Assembly (NCBI RefSeq): GCF_028830055.1
Contig: NZ_CP101655.1
Coordinates: forward strand, 5,696,604-5,760,603
Length of the DNA stretch: 64,000 bases
From: Pseudomonas serboccidentalis
GTDB taxonomy: Bacteria; Pseudomonadota; Gammaproteobacteria; Pseudomonadales; Pseudomonadaceae
Direction of reading: 5' to 3'
Every line of letters begins with the position of its first letter. Position 1 is the stretch's first letter. Shown piece after piece: positions 19,735 to 28,495 of the stretch. Both the position numbers and the translations under genes were made by a program. Under the pieces are notes generated by a model that was not told the origin of the DNA, did not search any database, and saw nothing but the letters and a program-made list of their open reading frames with translations.

Positions 19735-21459
19735 ATGAATAGATCTTCCGCGTTGCTCCTTGCTTTTGTCTTCCTCAGCGGCTGCCAGGCCTTGGCCCCC
19801 GTTTCGCCGGACGGTACTCCGCCGGTCGAAGACACCACGCCCACGCCTGAAAAGCCCAAGGTTTACAGCTCGTTCAGCGAGGAAACCGTTTTCAGTCTGT
19901 TGAGCGCCGAACTCGCCGGCCAGCGCAATCGCTTCGACATTGCCCTGGACAACTACGTGACCCAGGCCATCAATACCCAGGATCCAGGTGTTTCCGAGCG
20001 CGCGTTCCGCATCGCCGAATACCTGGGCGCCGACCAGCCTGCGCTGGATACCGCGCTGATCTGGGCAAAAAACGCCCCCGACGACCTCGAAGCGCAACGC
20101 GCCGCCGCCGTGCAACTGGCCCGCGCCGGGCGTTATGACGACTCCATGGTCTATATGGAGAAAGTCCTGCAGGGCAAGGGCGACACCCATTTCGACTTCC
20201 TCGCGCTGTCGGCAGCCGACACCGATCAGGAAACCCGCAACGGTCTGATGAAAAGTTTCGACCGTCTGCTGCAGCGCCACCCGAAGAACAGTCAGCTGAT
20301 TTTCGGCAAGGCTCTGCTGCTGCAACAGGACGGCGACAATAAAGCCGCATTGACCCTGCTCGAAGACAACCCGCCGGAAGAAGGCGAGATCGCACCGATT
20401 CTGCTGCGCGCGCGCCTGCTACAAACCATGAATCGTGGCGACGAAGCCCTGCCGCTGCTGCGCAAAAGCATCAAGAAATACCCGGACGACAAGCGCCTGC
20501 GCCTGACCTATGCGCGCACGCTGGTCGAACAGGACCGGATGGACGACGCCAAGGTCGAGTTCTCCACCCTCGTTCAGCAATACCCCGAAGACGATGAACT
20601 GCGTTACTCGCTGGCGCTGGTGTGCCTGGAAGCCAAGGCCTGGGACGAGGCCAAGGGTTATCTGGAAGACCTGATCGCCCGGGAAAGCCACGTCGATTCG
20701 GCGCACCTGAACCTCGGTCGCATCGCTGAAGAGCGCAACGACCCGCAGGGCGCGCTGATCGAATACGCCCAGGTCGGCCCGGGCAATGACTATCTGCCGG
20801 CGCAACTGCGTCAGGCCGATATCCTGATGAACAACGGCAAGACCGCCGAAGCGCAAAGCAAACTGGCAACCGAGCGCGACGCGCAACCGGATTACGCGAT
20901 CCAGCTGTACCTGATCGAATCCGAAACCCTGTCGGCCAACAAACACGACGACAAGGCCTGGAAAGTCTTGCAGCAAGCCCTGCTGCAATACCCGGATGAC
21001 CTGAATCTGCTCTACACCCGGGCCATGCTCGCGGAAAAACGCAATGACCTGGCGCAGATGGAAAAAGACCTGCGTCTGATCATCAAGCGTGACCCGGACA
21101 ACGCCATGGCGCTCAACGCCCTGGGTTACACCCTGTCCGATCGCACCACCCGCTATGCGGAAGCCAAGGCGCTGATCGAACAGGCGCACCAGATCAATCC
21201 GGAAGATCCGGCGGTACTCGACAGCCTCGGCTGGGTGAACTTCCGCATGGGCAATCTGGACGACGCCGAGAAATATCTGCGTCAGGCACTGGAGCGTTTC
21301 CCTGACCACGAAGTCGCCGCGCACCTGGGCGAAGTGCTGTGGACCAAGGGTAATCAGCGTGAAGCCAAGCAAATCTGGGGCAAGTTCCTCAAGGATCAGC
21401 CCGACAGCACCATCCTGCGCAGCACCATCAAGCGCCTGACCGGATCCGAGACTCTTTAA
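19735..21459 (+). CDS. Tetratricopeptide-repeat lipoprotein
   Basis: A 574-residue exported lipoprotein: signal peptide with lipobox LSGC, lipidated Cys at residue 17, then a Pro/Thr-rich linker. Helical TPR-like repeats fill the rest, clearest near ALNALGYTLSD and LDSLGWVNFRMGNLDDAEKYLRQAL. In Pseudomonas it is encoded directly before lolB, three bases upstream here. The role is not established; an envelope scaffold or assembly function is likely. Confidence 0.88.
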   Translation: MNRSSALLLAFVFLSGCQALAPVSPDGTPPVEDTTPTPEKPKVYSSFSEETVFSLLSAELAGQRNRFDIALDNYVTQAINTQDPGVSERAFRIAEYLGADQPALDTALIWAKNAPDDLEAQRAAAVQLARAGRYDDSMVYMEKVLQGKGDTHFDFLALSAADTDQETRNGLMKSFDRLLQRHPKNSQLIFGKALLLQQDGDNKAALTLLEDNPPEEGEIAPILLRARLLQTMNRGDEALPLLRKSIKKYPDDKRLRLTYARTLVEQDRMDDAKVEFSTLVQQYPEDDELRYSLALVCLEAKAWDEAKGYLEDLIARESHVDSAHLNLGRIAEERNDPQGALIEYAQVGPGNDYLPAQLRQADILMNNGKTAEAQSKLATERDAQPDYAIQLYLIESETLSANKHDDKAWKVLQQALLQYPDDLNLLYTRAMLAEKRNDLAQMEKDLRLIIKRDPDNAMALNALGYTLSDRTTRYAEAKALIEQAHQINPEDPAVLDSLGWVNFRMGNLDDAEKYLRQALERFPDHEVAAHLGEVLWTKGNQREAKQIWGKFLKDQPDSTILRSTIKRLTGSETL

Positions 21460-21462
21460 CTC

Positions 21463-22080
21463 ATGTTTTTGCGCCACGTCATTGTTTTCAGCTTCATCGC
21501 CCTGCTCGCCGGTTGCGCGGGCTTCGGCGCTCGCGAATCGGTCGAGGGCCACGGCAGTCCGGCTCAATGGGCCGCGAACAAACAACAGCTGACCGGCCTC
21601 GACGGCTGGCAGATCGACGGCAAGATCGGCATCCGCGCACCGAAAGATTCCGGTAGCGGCACGCTGTTCTGGCTGCAGCGTCAGGACTATTACGACATTC
21701 GTCTGTCCGGCCCGCTGGGTCGTGGCGCGGCACGTCTGACCGGGCGTCCGGGCAAGGTCTCGCTGGAAGTCGCCAATCAGGGTCGCTATGACTCCGAGTC
21801 GCCGGAATCGCTGCTCGAAGAGCAACTCGGCTGGAAACTGCCGGTATCGAATCTGGCCTGGTGGGTCCGCGGCCTGCCGGCGCCAAGCAGCAAAAGCCGT
21901 CTGACCCTCGATAACGACAGCCGCCTGGCCAATCTGGAACAGGATGGCTGGCAGGTCGAGTACCTCAGCTACGCCGAGCAGAACGGTTACTGGCTGCCCG
22001 AGCGAATCAAACTGCACGGCACCGACCTTGACGTGACGCTGGTGATCAAGACCTGGCAACCGCGTAAATTGGGGCAGTAA
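21463..22080 (+). CDS. lolB: Outer membrane lipoprotein LolB
   Basis: Receives lipoproteins from LolA and inserts them into the outer membrane. The 205-residue product has lipobox LLAGC with C18, and the family stretch [22 protein letters not shown]. The end [13 protein letters not shown] is typical. It is followed two bases later by ispE, a conserved arrangement. Confidence 0.95.
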   Translation: MFLRHVIVFSFIALLAGCAGFGARESVEGHGSPAQWAANKQQLTGLDGWQIDGKIGIRAPKDSGSGTLFWLQRQDYYDIRLSGPLGRGAARLTGRPGKVSLEVANQGRYDSESPESLLEEQLGWKLPVSNLAWWVRGLPAPSSKSRLTLDNDSRLANLEQDGWQVEYLSYAEQNGYWLPERIKLHGTDLDVTLVIKTWQPRKLGQ

Positions 22081-22082
22081 GC

Positions 22083-22934
22083 ATGAGCGCTCCACGCCTG
22101 ACGCTGCCGTCGCCAGCCAAGCTCAATCTGATGTTGCACATTCTCGGTCGCCGCGAAGACGGCTATCACGAACTGCAGACGCTGTTTCAGTTCGTCGATT
22201 ACGGCGACGAAATCACTTTCGCCGTGCGTGATGACGGCGTGATTCGTCTGCACACCGAATTCGCCGGTGTGCCCCACGACAGTAACCTGATCGTGCGCGC
22301 GGCAAAAATGCTCCAGGCACAATCCGGCTGCACCCTCGGTATCGACATCTGGATTGATAAAGTGCTGCCCATGGGCGGAGGCATCGGCGGCGGCAGTTCG
22401 AATGCGGCCACTACCCTGCTCGGTCTCAATCACTTGTGGCAACTGGGCTGGGATGAGGATCGCCTCGCTGCACTGGGCCTGACACTGGGTGCCGACGTCC
22501 CGGTTTTCGTCCGTGGTCACGCGGCATTTGCCGAAGGCGTGGGTGAGAAACTGACCCCGGTCGACCCCGAAGAACCGTGGTATCTGGTGCTCGTGCCGCA
22601 AGTCTCTGTAAGTACGGCAGAAATTTTTTCCGATCCTTTGTTGACACGTAACACGCCGCCCATTAAAGTGCGCCCCGTTCCCGAGGGAAACAGTCGAAAT
22701 GACTGCTTGCCGGTGGTTGCAAGGCGTTATCCAGAGGTACGTAACGCATTGGATTTGTTAGGTAAATTTACCGAAGCAAAACTAACCGGAACTGGAAGTT
22801 GTGTGTTTGGGGGCTTCCCAAGCAAAGCTGAAGCTGATAAAGTCTCGGCCCTTCTGACAGAGACCCTTACAGGGTTTGTAGCAAAAGGAAGCAACGTTTC
22901 GATGTTGCATCGCAAGCTGCAAAGTCTGCTCTAA
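22083..22934 (+). CDS. ispE: 4-diphosphocytidyl-2-C-methyl-D-erythritol kinase
   Basis: GHMP kinase of the MEP isoprenoid pathway, 283 residues, with [13 protein letters not shown] at the N-terminus and the ATP-binding loop [15 protein letters not shown]. The last 330 bases are much richer in A and T and use codons unlike the first 500 (for example TTAGGTAAATTTACC), although the encoded protein stays normal. This segment contains a promoter-like sequence, probably for the downstream tRNA and prs. Confidence 0.95.
   Translation: MSAPRLTLPSPAKLNLMLHILGRREDGYHELQTLFQFVDYGDEITFAVRDDGVIRLHTEFAGVPHDSNLIVRAAKMLQAQSGCTLGIDIWIDKVLPMGGGIGGGSSNAATTLLGLNHLWQLGWDEDRLAALGLTLGADVPVFVRGHAAFAEGVGEKLTPVDPEEPWYLVLVPQVSVSTAEIFSDPLLTRNTPPIKVRPVPEGNSRNDCLPVVARRYPEVRNALDLLGKFTEAKLTGTGSCVFGGFPSKAEADKVSALLTETLTGFVAKGSNVSMLHRKLQSLL
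22641..22669 (+). promoter_or_regulatory. Sigma-70-like promoter inside ispE
   Basis: A perfect -35 TTGACA (22641-22646) and TAAAGT (22664-22669) are spaced by 17 bases within the AT-rich 3' part of ispE. It is correctly placed to transcribe tRNA-Gln and prs independently of lolB-ispE. Confidence 0.5.
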
Positions 22935-22971
22935 AAGGAATCAAGTGCCAGGCACTTGAAGCAACAGATAC

Positions 22972-23046
22972 AGGGGCGTCGCCAAGCGGTAAGGCAGCAG
23001 GTTTTGATCCTGCCATGCGTTGGTTCGAATCCAGCCGCCCCTGCCA
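22972..23046 (+). tRNA. tRNA-Gln (anticodon TTG)
   Basis: A complete cloverleaf of 75 bases: acceptor AGGGGCG pairs with CGCCCCT, the anticodon stem GCAGG/CCTGC encloses the loop with TTG at 23004-23006, the T arm contains GGTTCGAATCC, and CCA is encoded. It lies between ispE and prs, as in other pseudomonads. Confidence 0.97.
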
Positions 23047-23091
23047 TTTTCTTTACTCATCCAGGTTACCCTCAGCCTCTAGGTACTGCGC

Positions 23092-24033
23092 GTGTCCAAG
23101 ATGATGGTCTTTACGGGGAACGCTAACCCCGATCTGGCTCGGCGTGTTGTACGTCAGCTGCATATCCCTCTCGGTGACATCTCTGTCGGTAAGTTCTCCG
23201 ACGGCGAAATTACTGCCGAGATCAATGAAAACGTTCGCGGTAAAGACGTTTTCATTATTCAGCCGACTTGCGCTCCGACCAACGATAACCTGATGGAACT
23301 GGTAGTGATGGCTGACGCCTTCCGCCGCTCCTCGGCTACTCGTATCACTGCTGTTATTCCTTATTTTGGTTATGCCCGTCAGGATCGCCGTCCGCGTTCC
23401 GCACGTGTGGCTATCAGCGCGAAAGTCGTTGCTGACATGCTTACCGTAGTCGGCATCGACCGTGTTCTCACGGTTGATCTGCATGCTGACCAGATTCAGG
23501 GTTTCTTCGATATTCCGGTAGATAACATCTACGGCTCCCCGGTTCTGGTGGATGACATCGAAGATCAGCGCTTCGAAAACCTGATGATCGTGTCCCCGGA
23601 CATTGGTGGCGTCGTGCGTGCACGTGCCGTTGCCAAATCCCTGGGCGTGGATCTCGGGATCATCGACAAACGCCGTGAGAAAGCCAATCACTCTGAAGTG
23701 ATGCATATCATCGGTGATGTCGAAGGGCGTACCTGCATTCTGGTCGATGACATGGTCGATACCGCCGGCACTCTGTGCCACGCGGCCAAGGCCTTGAAAG
23801 AGCATGGCGCAGCCAAGGTCTTTGCCTACTGCACACACCCAGTGCTGTCGGGTCGGGCCATCGAGAATATCGAAAATTCCGTGCTGGACGAGCTGGTGGT
23901 GACCAACACCATCCCGCTGTCCGCTGCCGCACAAGCCTGTGCACGTATCCGTCAACTGGATATCGCACCGGTTGTTGCCGAAGCGGTTCGCCGCATCAGC
24001 AATGAAGAATCGATCAGCGCGATGTTCCGTTAA
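23092..24033 (+). CDS. prs: Ribose-phosphate pyrophosphokinase
   Basis: Makes PRPP from ribose 5-phosphate and ATP for nucleotides, His, Trp and NAD. The 313-residue product starts [15 protein letters not shown] from a GTG codon and contains [17 protein letters not shown] and the PRPP-binding loop [16 protein letters not shown]. Codon use favours T-ending codons, as in highly expressed Pseudomonas genes. It ends at a strong terminator. Confidence 0.97.
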   Translation: MSKMMVFTGNANPDLARRVVRQLHIPLGDISVGKFSDGEITAEINENVRGKDVFIIQPTCAPTNDNLMELVVMADAFRRSSATRITAVIPYFGYARQDRRPRSARVAISAKVVADMLTVVGIDRVLTVDLHADQIQGFFDIPVDNIYGSPVLVDDIEDQRFENLMIVSPDIGGVVRARAVAKSLGVDLGIIDKRREKANHSEVMHIIGDVEGRTCILVDDMVDTAGTLCHAAKALKEHGAAKVFAYCTHPVLSGRAIENIENSVLDELVVTNTIPLSAAAQACARIRQLDIAPVVAEAVRRISNEESISAMFR

Positions 24034-24072
24034 GGGCCCTGCCCTTCTCGAAATGTCTCGTTGACGAAAAGC

Positions 24073-24110
24073 GCCCCGCCCCGGCATTCCTGTCGGGGCG
24101 GGGCTTTTTT
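24073..24110 (+). terminator. Rho-independent terminator after prs
   Basis: An 11-base-pair GC stem (24073-24083 with 24094-24104) followed by a run of T. Confidence 0.93.
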
Positions 24111-24174
24111 GCCCATACCGTGTTTGGCGCTGGTCGCAAACGCCACTCGGTCATGGCTATTTTGGAGATACAAA

Positions 24175-24777
24175 ATGAACGATTTTACTCTGAATGCTGA
24201 AGTGCGTTCCGACCTGGGGAAAGGTGCGAGCCGCCGCCTGCGTCGTCTCGCCGCCCTGGTTCCAGCTGTTGTTTACGGTGGCGACAAAGCCCCTGAATCC
24301 ATCAGCATGCTGGCCAAAGAAGTTGCCAAACTGCTCGAAAACGAAGCGGCTTACAGCCACATCATCGAGCTGAACGTTGGTGGCAAGAAACAGAACGTCG
24401 TCATCAAAGCTCTGCAACGTCACCCGGCCAAAGGCCACGTGATGCACGCTGACTTCGTACGCGTTGTAGCTGGCCAGAAACTGACCGCTATCGTTCCTGT
24501 GCACTTCGTCAACGAAGCTGCTCCAGTGAAGAAAGGCGGCGAAATCTCGCACGTTGTTGCCGAGATCGAAGTTTCCTGCCTGCCAAAAGATCTGCCTGAG
24601 TTCATCGAAGTCGACCTGGCTAACGCTGAAATCGGTTCGATCATTCACCTGTCGGACCTCAAAGCTCCTAAAGGCGTTGAGTTCGTTGCTCTGGCACACG
24701 GCGATGACAAGGCTGTTGCCAACGTCCACGCTCCACGTGTTGCTCCAGAAGCTACCGAAGAAGGCGCAGCAGAGTAA
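24175..24777 (+). CDS. rplY: 50S ribosomal protein L25 (CTC form)
   Basis: Binds 5S rRNA. The 200-residue long form has the L25 domain at the N-terminus ([24 protein letters not shown]) followed by the CTC extension with HADFVRV and VPVHFVNE. Strong codon bias to T- and C-ending optimal codons is consistent with high expression. ATG at 24175 follows TTTGGAGATA. Confidence 0.95.
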   Translation: MNDFTLNAEVRSDLGKGASRRLRRLAALVPAVVYGGDKAPESISMLAKEVAKLLENEAAYSHIIELNVGGKKQNVVIKALQRHPAKGHVMHADFVRVVAGQKLTAIVPVHFVNEAAPVKKGGEISHVVAEIEVSCLPKDLPEFIEVDLANAEIGSIIHLSDLKAPKGVEFVALAHGDDKAVANVHAPRVAPEATEEGAAE

Positions 24778-24805
24778 TTCACTCTGTTATGCCTGAGTGA
24801 GCAAG

Positions 24806-24920
24806 TAACATCGCGGACTGGAACGTAGCGAGAAAGCGGGCGAGAACGCGGAGTTTACATTCATGGTAAATGAGCAATTTTCGTCCACTTTCGCCGCTTT
24901 CCCTGATCGCGGCGATGTTA
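24806..24920. other. Nested palindromic structure between rplY and pth
   Basis: Three nested inverted repeats share one centre: TAACATCGC (24806-24814) with GCGATGTTA (24912-24920); an 11-pair arm, 24832-24843 with 24891-24901, with one bulged G; and TTTAC (24854-24858) with GTAAA (24866-24870). It ends 28 bases before the pth start and contains no T run, so it is not a plain terminator. It does not match the REP families of this window. Confidence 0.6.
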
Positions 24921-24948
24921 TCCACCACTCCAAGGAAGGGCCCCTATC

Positions 24949-25533
24949 GTGACTGCCATCAAACTGATCGTTGGCCTGGGAAATCCAGGCGCTGAATACG
25001 AACAGACCCGGCATAACGCAGGGGCCCTTTTTGTTGAGCGCATCGCCGCCGCGCAAGGTGTGAACCTTGTGGCCGATCGCAAATATTTCGGCCTGACCGG
25101 GCGCTATTCGCATCAGGGTCAGGATGTTCGTCTGCTGATTCCCACCACCTACATGAACCGCAGCGGCCAGGCCGTGGCGGCACTCGCCGGTTTCTTCCGC
25201 ATCAAGCCTGAAGAAATCCTCGTGGCGCACGACGAACTCGATTTGCCTCCGGGCGTTGCCAAGCTCAAGCAGGGCGGCGGCCATGGCGGTCACAACGGGT
25301 TGCGCGACATCATTGCGCAACTGGGCAATCAGAATACTTTCTACCGCCTGCGGCTTGGCATCGGCCACCCGGGTGTCGCCAGTATGGTTTCAAATTTCGT
25401 CCTGGGTCGTGCGCCACGCGCCGAACAGGAAAAACTCGATGCCAGCATCGACTTTGCCCTCGGCGTGCTGCCGGATATCCTCGCCGGTGAATGGAACCGC
25501 GCGATGAAAAACCTGCACAGCCAGAAGGCCTGA
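24949..25533 (+). CDS. pth: Peptidyl-tRNA hydrolase
   Basis: Recycles tRNA from prematurely released peptidyl-tRNA. The 194-residue product has [20 protein letters not shown] with catalytic His, plus HDELDLPPG and GHNGLRDI. The GTG start at 24949 follows AAGGAAGGG. A structured 115-base element lies just upstream. Confidence 0.96.
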   Translation: MTAIKLIVGLGNPGAEYEQTRHNAGALFVERIAAAQGVNLVADRKYFGLTGRYSHQGQDVRLLIPTTYMNRSGQAVAALAGFFRIKPEEILVAHDELDLPPGVAKLKQGGGHGGHNGLRDIIAQLGNQNTFYRLRLGIGHPGVASMVSNFVLGRAPRAEQEKLDASIDFALGVLPDILAGEWNRAMKNLHSQKA

Positions 25534-25555
25534 CTCTAATCCGAGGGGAAACACC

Positions 25556-26656
25556 ATGGGATTCAATTGCGGCATCGTCGGCCTGCCTAACGTCGGCAAG
25601 TCCACCCTGTTCAACGCCCTGACCAAATCCGGTATCGCGGCCGAGAACTTCCCCTTCTGCACCATCGAGCCGAACAGCGGCATCGTGCCGATGCCGGATC
25701 CGCGTCTGGACGCTCTGGCGGCCATCGTCAATCCGAAGCGCATCCTGCCGACCACCATGGAGTTCGTCGACATCGCAGGTCTGGTGGCCGGCGCCTCGAA
25801 AGGTGAAGGCCTGGGCAACAAGTTCCTGGCCAACATCCGTGAAACCGACGCCATCGCTCACGTGGTGCGCTGCTTCGAAGACGACAACGTGATCCACGTG
25901 TCCAACAGCGTCGACCCGAAACGCGATATCGAGATCATCGACCTGGAACTGATCTTCGCTGACCTCGACAGCTGCGAGAAGCAACTGCAGAAAGTCGCGC
26001 GCAACGCCAAGGGCGGCGACAAGGATGCCGTGGTTCAGAAAGGCCTGCTGGAGCAGTTGATCGCGCACTTCACCGAAGCCAAGCCTGCGCGCAGCCTGAT
26101 GAAGAACATGAGCGCTGACGAAAAGGCCGTGATCAAAGGCTTCCACCTGCTGACCACCAAACCGGTCATGTACATCGCCAACGTGGCTGAAGACGGTTTC
26201 GAGAACAACCCGCATCTGGACGTGGTCAAGGCCATCGCCGAAGAAGAAGGCGCCATGGTCGTTCCAGTCTGCAACAAGATCGAAGCGGAAATCGCCGAGC
26301 TCGACGACGGTGAAGAGAAGGACATGTTCCTCGAGGCCCTGGGCCTGGAAGAGCCTGGCCTGAACCGCGTGATCCGCGCCGGCTACGAAATGCTGCACCT
26401 GCAGACCTACTTCACCGCCGGTGTCGAAGAAGTCCGCGCCTGGACCGTCCGCGTCGGGGCCACCGCACCACAAGCGGCCGGCGTGATCCACACCGACTTC
26501 GAGAAAGGCTTCATCCGCGCTGAAGTGATCGCCTACAACGACTTCATCCAGTACAAGGGCGAAGCCGGTACCAAAGAAGCCGGTAAATGGCGTCTGGAAG
26601 GCAAGGATTACATCGTTAAAGACGGCGACGTGATGCACTTCCGCTTCAACGTGTAA
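25556..26656 (+). CDS. ychF: Redox-regulated ATPase YchF (Obg-like)
   Basis: A ribosome-associated P-loop ATPase, 366 residues. The P loop is [29 protein letters not shown] is the switch II/G3 region, and NVAEDG replaces the NKxD specificity motif, which explains ATP use. The C-terminal TGS domain includes [14 protein letters not shown]. It is 22 bases after pth in a common operon and is followed by a terminator. Confidence 0.96.
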   Translation: MGFNCGIVGLPNVGKSTLFNALTKSGIAAENFPFCTIEPNSGIVPMPDPRLDALAAIVNPKRILPTTMEFVDIAGLVAGASKGEGLGNKFLANIRETDAIAHVVRCFEDDNVIHVSNSVDPKRDIEIIDLELIFADLDSCEKQLQKVARNAKGGDKDAVVQKGLLEQLIAHFTEAKPARSLMKNMSADEKAVIKGFHLLTTKPVMYIANVAEDGFENNPHLDVVKAIAEEEGAMVVPVCNKIEAEIAELDDGEEKDMFLEALGLEEPGLNRVIRAGYEMLHLQTYFTAGVEEVRAWTVRVGATAPQAAGVIHTDFEKGFIRAEVIAYNDFIQYKGEAGTKEAGKWRLEGKDYIVKDGDVMHFRFNV

Positions 26657-26670
26657 GCGTTACGCCCAAG

Positions 26671-26700
26671 AAAAAGCCGCGTTTGATACGCGGCTTTTTT
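26671..26700 (+). terminator. Rho-independent terminator after ychF
   Basis: Stem AAAAAGCCGCG with CGCGGCTTTTTT around a short loop; end of the pth-ychF unit. Confidence 0.93.
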
Positions 26701-26731
26701 GTGCCTGCGATTTATGGCCAACAGATTCCCC

Positions 26732-26821
26732 CTGTAGGAGTGAGCCTGCTCGCGATAGCGGAGTGTCAGTTAAATCAACCGCAACTGACACGCCGCTATC
26801 GCGAGCAGGCTCACTCCTACA
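26732..26821. repeat. REP palindrome, family A
   Basis: Long perfect inverted arms containing GTAGGAGTGAGCCTGCTCGC, extended inward by GTGTCAGT/ACTGACAC, between the convergent ychF and MFS genes. Confidence 0.9.
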
Positions 26822-26838
26822 ATTGGAATTGCGTGGAA

Positions 26839-28056
26839 TCAGGCCTTCTTGGTACGCGGCAAGAAGATCGCCAACACGCCAAACAACGGCAGGAACGAAC
26901 ACAGAAAATACACGTACTCAATCCCGTGTACATCCGCCAGGTGCCCGAGCAGTGCCGCACCAATCCCGCCGAAGCCAAACATCAAACCAAAGAACACCCC
27001 GGCGATCATGCCGACGTTGCCCGGCACCAGTTCCTGCGCGTACACCACAATCGCCGAGAACGCCGAGGCGAGGATGAAGCCGATCAGCACGCTGAGGAGG
27101 GTGGTCCAGAACAGATCGACGTGAGGCATGAGCAGCGTGAACGGTGCCACACCGAGGATCGAAAACCAGATCACCGCCTTACGCCCGATCTTGTCGCCAA
27201 TCGGCCCACCGAAAAACGTGCCCGCTGCTACGGCGCCGAGAAACAGAAACAGGTGCAACTGCGAGCTGGCGACCGACAGGTCGAACTTCTCGATCAGATA
27301 GAAGGTGAAATAGCTCGTGAGGCTGGCCATGTAGAAATACTTGGAAAACACCAACAGCCCCAGCACCACCAGCGCACTGGTCACCCTGCCCTTCGATAAC
27401 CCGTGAGTCGCCGCCTGGCCGGCCTTGAGCTTGAACAGGTTGAGGTGATGGGCGTACCAGCGACTGATGCGGTACAGCACGAACAACGCGAACACCGCGA
27501 ACAGGCCGAACCACGCCACATTGCCTTGACCGAACGGAATGATGATCGCCGCCGCCAGCAACGGACCGAACGCCGAACCGGCGTTACCGCCCACCTGGAA
27601 GGTCGATTGCGCCAGCCCAAAGCGTCCGCCCGAAGCCAGCCGCGCAATCCGCGAAGCCTCGGGGTGAAAGGTCGAGGAGCCAATGCCGATGAGCGCCGCC
27701 GCCAACAGAATCAATGGAAAACTGCCCACCATCGACATCATCACGATGCCAATCAGTGTGCAAATGGAGCCTACCGGCAACAGCCACGGCTTAGGATGAC
27801 GATCCGTGTGATAACCGACCCACGGCTGCAGCAGCGAGGCCGTCAACTGGAAAGTGAGTGTGATCAGGCCGACCTGAGTAAAGCTCAGATCGTATTTGGC
27901 CTTGAGCATCGGGTAGATCGACGGCAGCACCGACTGAATCAGGTCGTTGATCAAATGCGCCAGCGCCACGGCGCCGATGATACGCATCACCAGTGGACTG
28001 CTTTGCGGAGCAGCGGGCGCCGAGGCAGCGGCGGTCTGAACGTTGCTGATAGCCAT
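26839..28056 (-). CDS. MFS exporter, fosmidomycin resistance (Fsr) type
   Basis: A 405-residue inner-membrane transporter with about twelve hydrophobic segments, the length of E. coli Fsr. Family features are IGAVALAHLINDLIQSVLPSIYPMLK at the start, the GYHTDRHPKPW loop and GIGSSTFHPEASRIARLASGGRFG. ATG at 28056 is preferred because Fsr similarity begins there; the longer frame adds a non-conserved Cys-rich stretch. The natural substrate is unknown. Confidence 0.88.
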   Translation of the reverse strand: MAISNVQTAAASAPAAPQSSPLVMRIIGAVALAHLINDLIQSVLPSIYPMLKAKYDLSFTQVGLITLTFQLTASLLQPWVGYHTDRHPKPWLLPVGSICTLIGIVMMSMVGSFPLILLAAALIGIGSSTFHPEASRIARLASGGRFGLAQSTFQVGGNAGSAFGPLLAAAIIIPFGQGNVAWFGLFAVFALFVLYRISRWYAHHLNLFKLKAGQAATHGLSKGRVTSALVVLGLLVFSKYFYMASLTSYFTFYLIEKFDLSVASSQLHLFLFLGAVAAGTFFGGPIGDKIGRKAVIWFSILGVAPFTLLMPHVDLFWTTLLSVLIGFILASAFSAIVVYAQELVPGNVGMIAGVFFGLMFGFGGIGAALLGHLADVHGIEYVYFLCSFLPLFGVLAIFLPRTKKA

Positions 28057-28170
28057 GAAGATTTCCGTACAGCAGATGGGCGCACGCAGGCAGGACCGCC
28101 AATGTGCCATTTTTCGGTGCGTCTGCGCCATCCTCTTAGCCAGCTAACTAACCAACTGAATAACCGAACC

Positions 28171-28258
28171 CTGTAGGAGCTGCCGAAGGCTGCGATCTTT
28201 TGATCTTGCTTCTAAAAACAAAGATCAAAAGATCGCAGCCTTCGGCAGCTCCTACAGA
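28171..28258. repeat. REP palindrome, family B
   Basis: Near-perfect arms CTGTAGGAGCTGCCGAAGGC and complement, extended by GATCTTTTGATC. Confidence 0.9.
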
Positions 28259-28273
28259 GGGAGCGCGTTGTTC

Positions 28274-28330
28274 TTAAAGGTGATAGCGCAACGCCATGGT
28301 CTGAATCTTGCCTTGCTTCTCCCCCGAACG
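28274..28330 (-). pseudogene. Possible 3' remnant of a lost gene
   Basis: On the minus strand a frame ending in TAA at 28276-28274 encodes GEKQGKIQTMALRYHL, which reads like a genuine C-terminus, and the REP sits immediately after its stop as it does for real genes here. Upstream the frame decays and meets a stop at 28372-28370. I do not recognise the family. Confidence 0.25.
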
Positions 28331-28495
28331 CGGCGGCCTTACAAAGGTCGCCGAGAATGGGAAGTTTCGCTACAGAGCCGGCCTACAGAGCGGGCGAGAG
28401 TGAACTTTCGAGGCCTTTTAGCAGGGCACAACATCCCGGTTTGCACGACCGCGATGCACGCCATTAGTGCGTGGTGTCCAGAGGAGTCATGAGGC

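Larger units (their letters stand above)
28057..28495. other. Intergenic region with REP element and a possible gene remnant
   Basis: 439 bases between the divergent MFS and chemoreceptor genes. It holds the family B REP (28171-28258) and, right after it, a short minus-strand open stretch that looks like the 3' end of a lost gene (28274-28330). The remainder carries no supported gene. Confidence 0.5.

Noticed and set aside
28268..28492. Short plus-strand frame before the chemoreceptor gene
   Set aside because: No ribosome site, no recognised similarity, and its composition is like non-coding sequence around a REP element.
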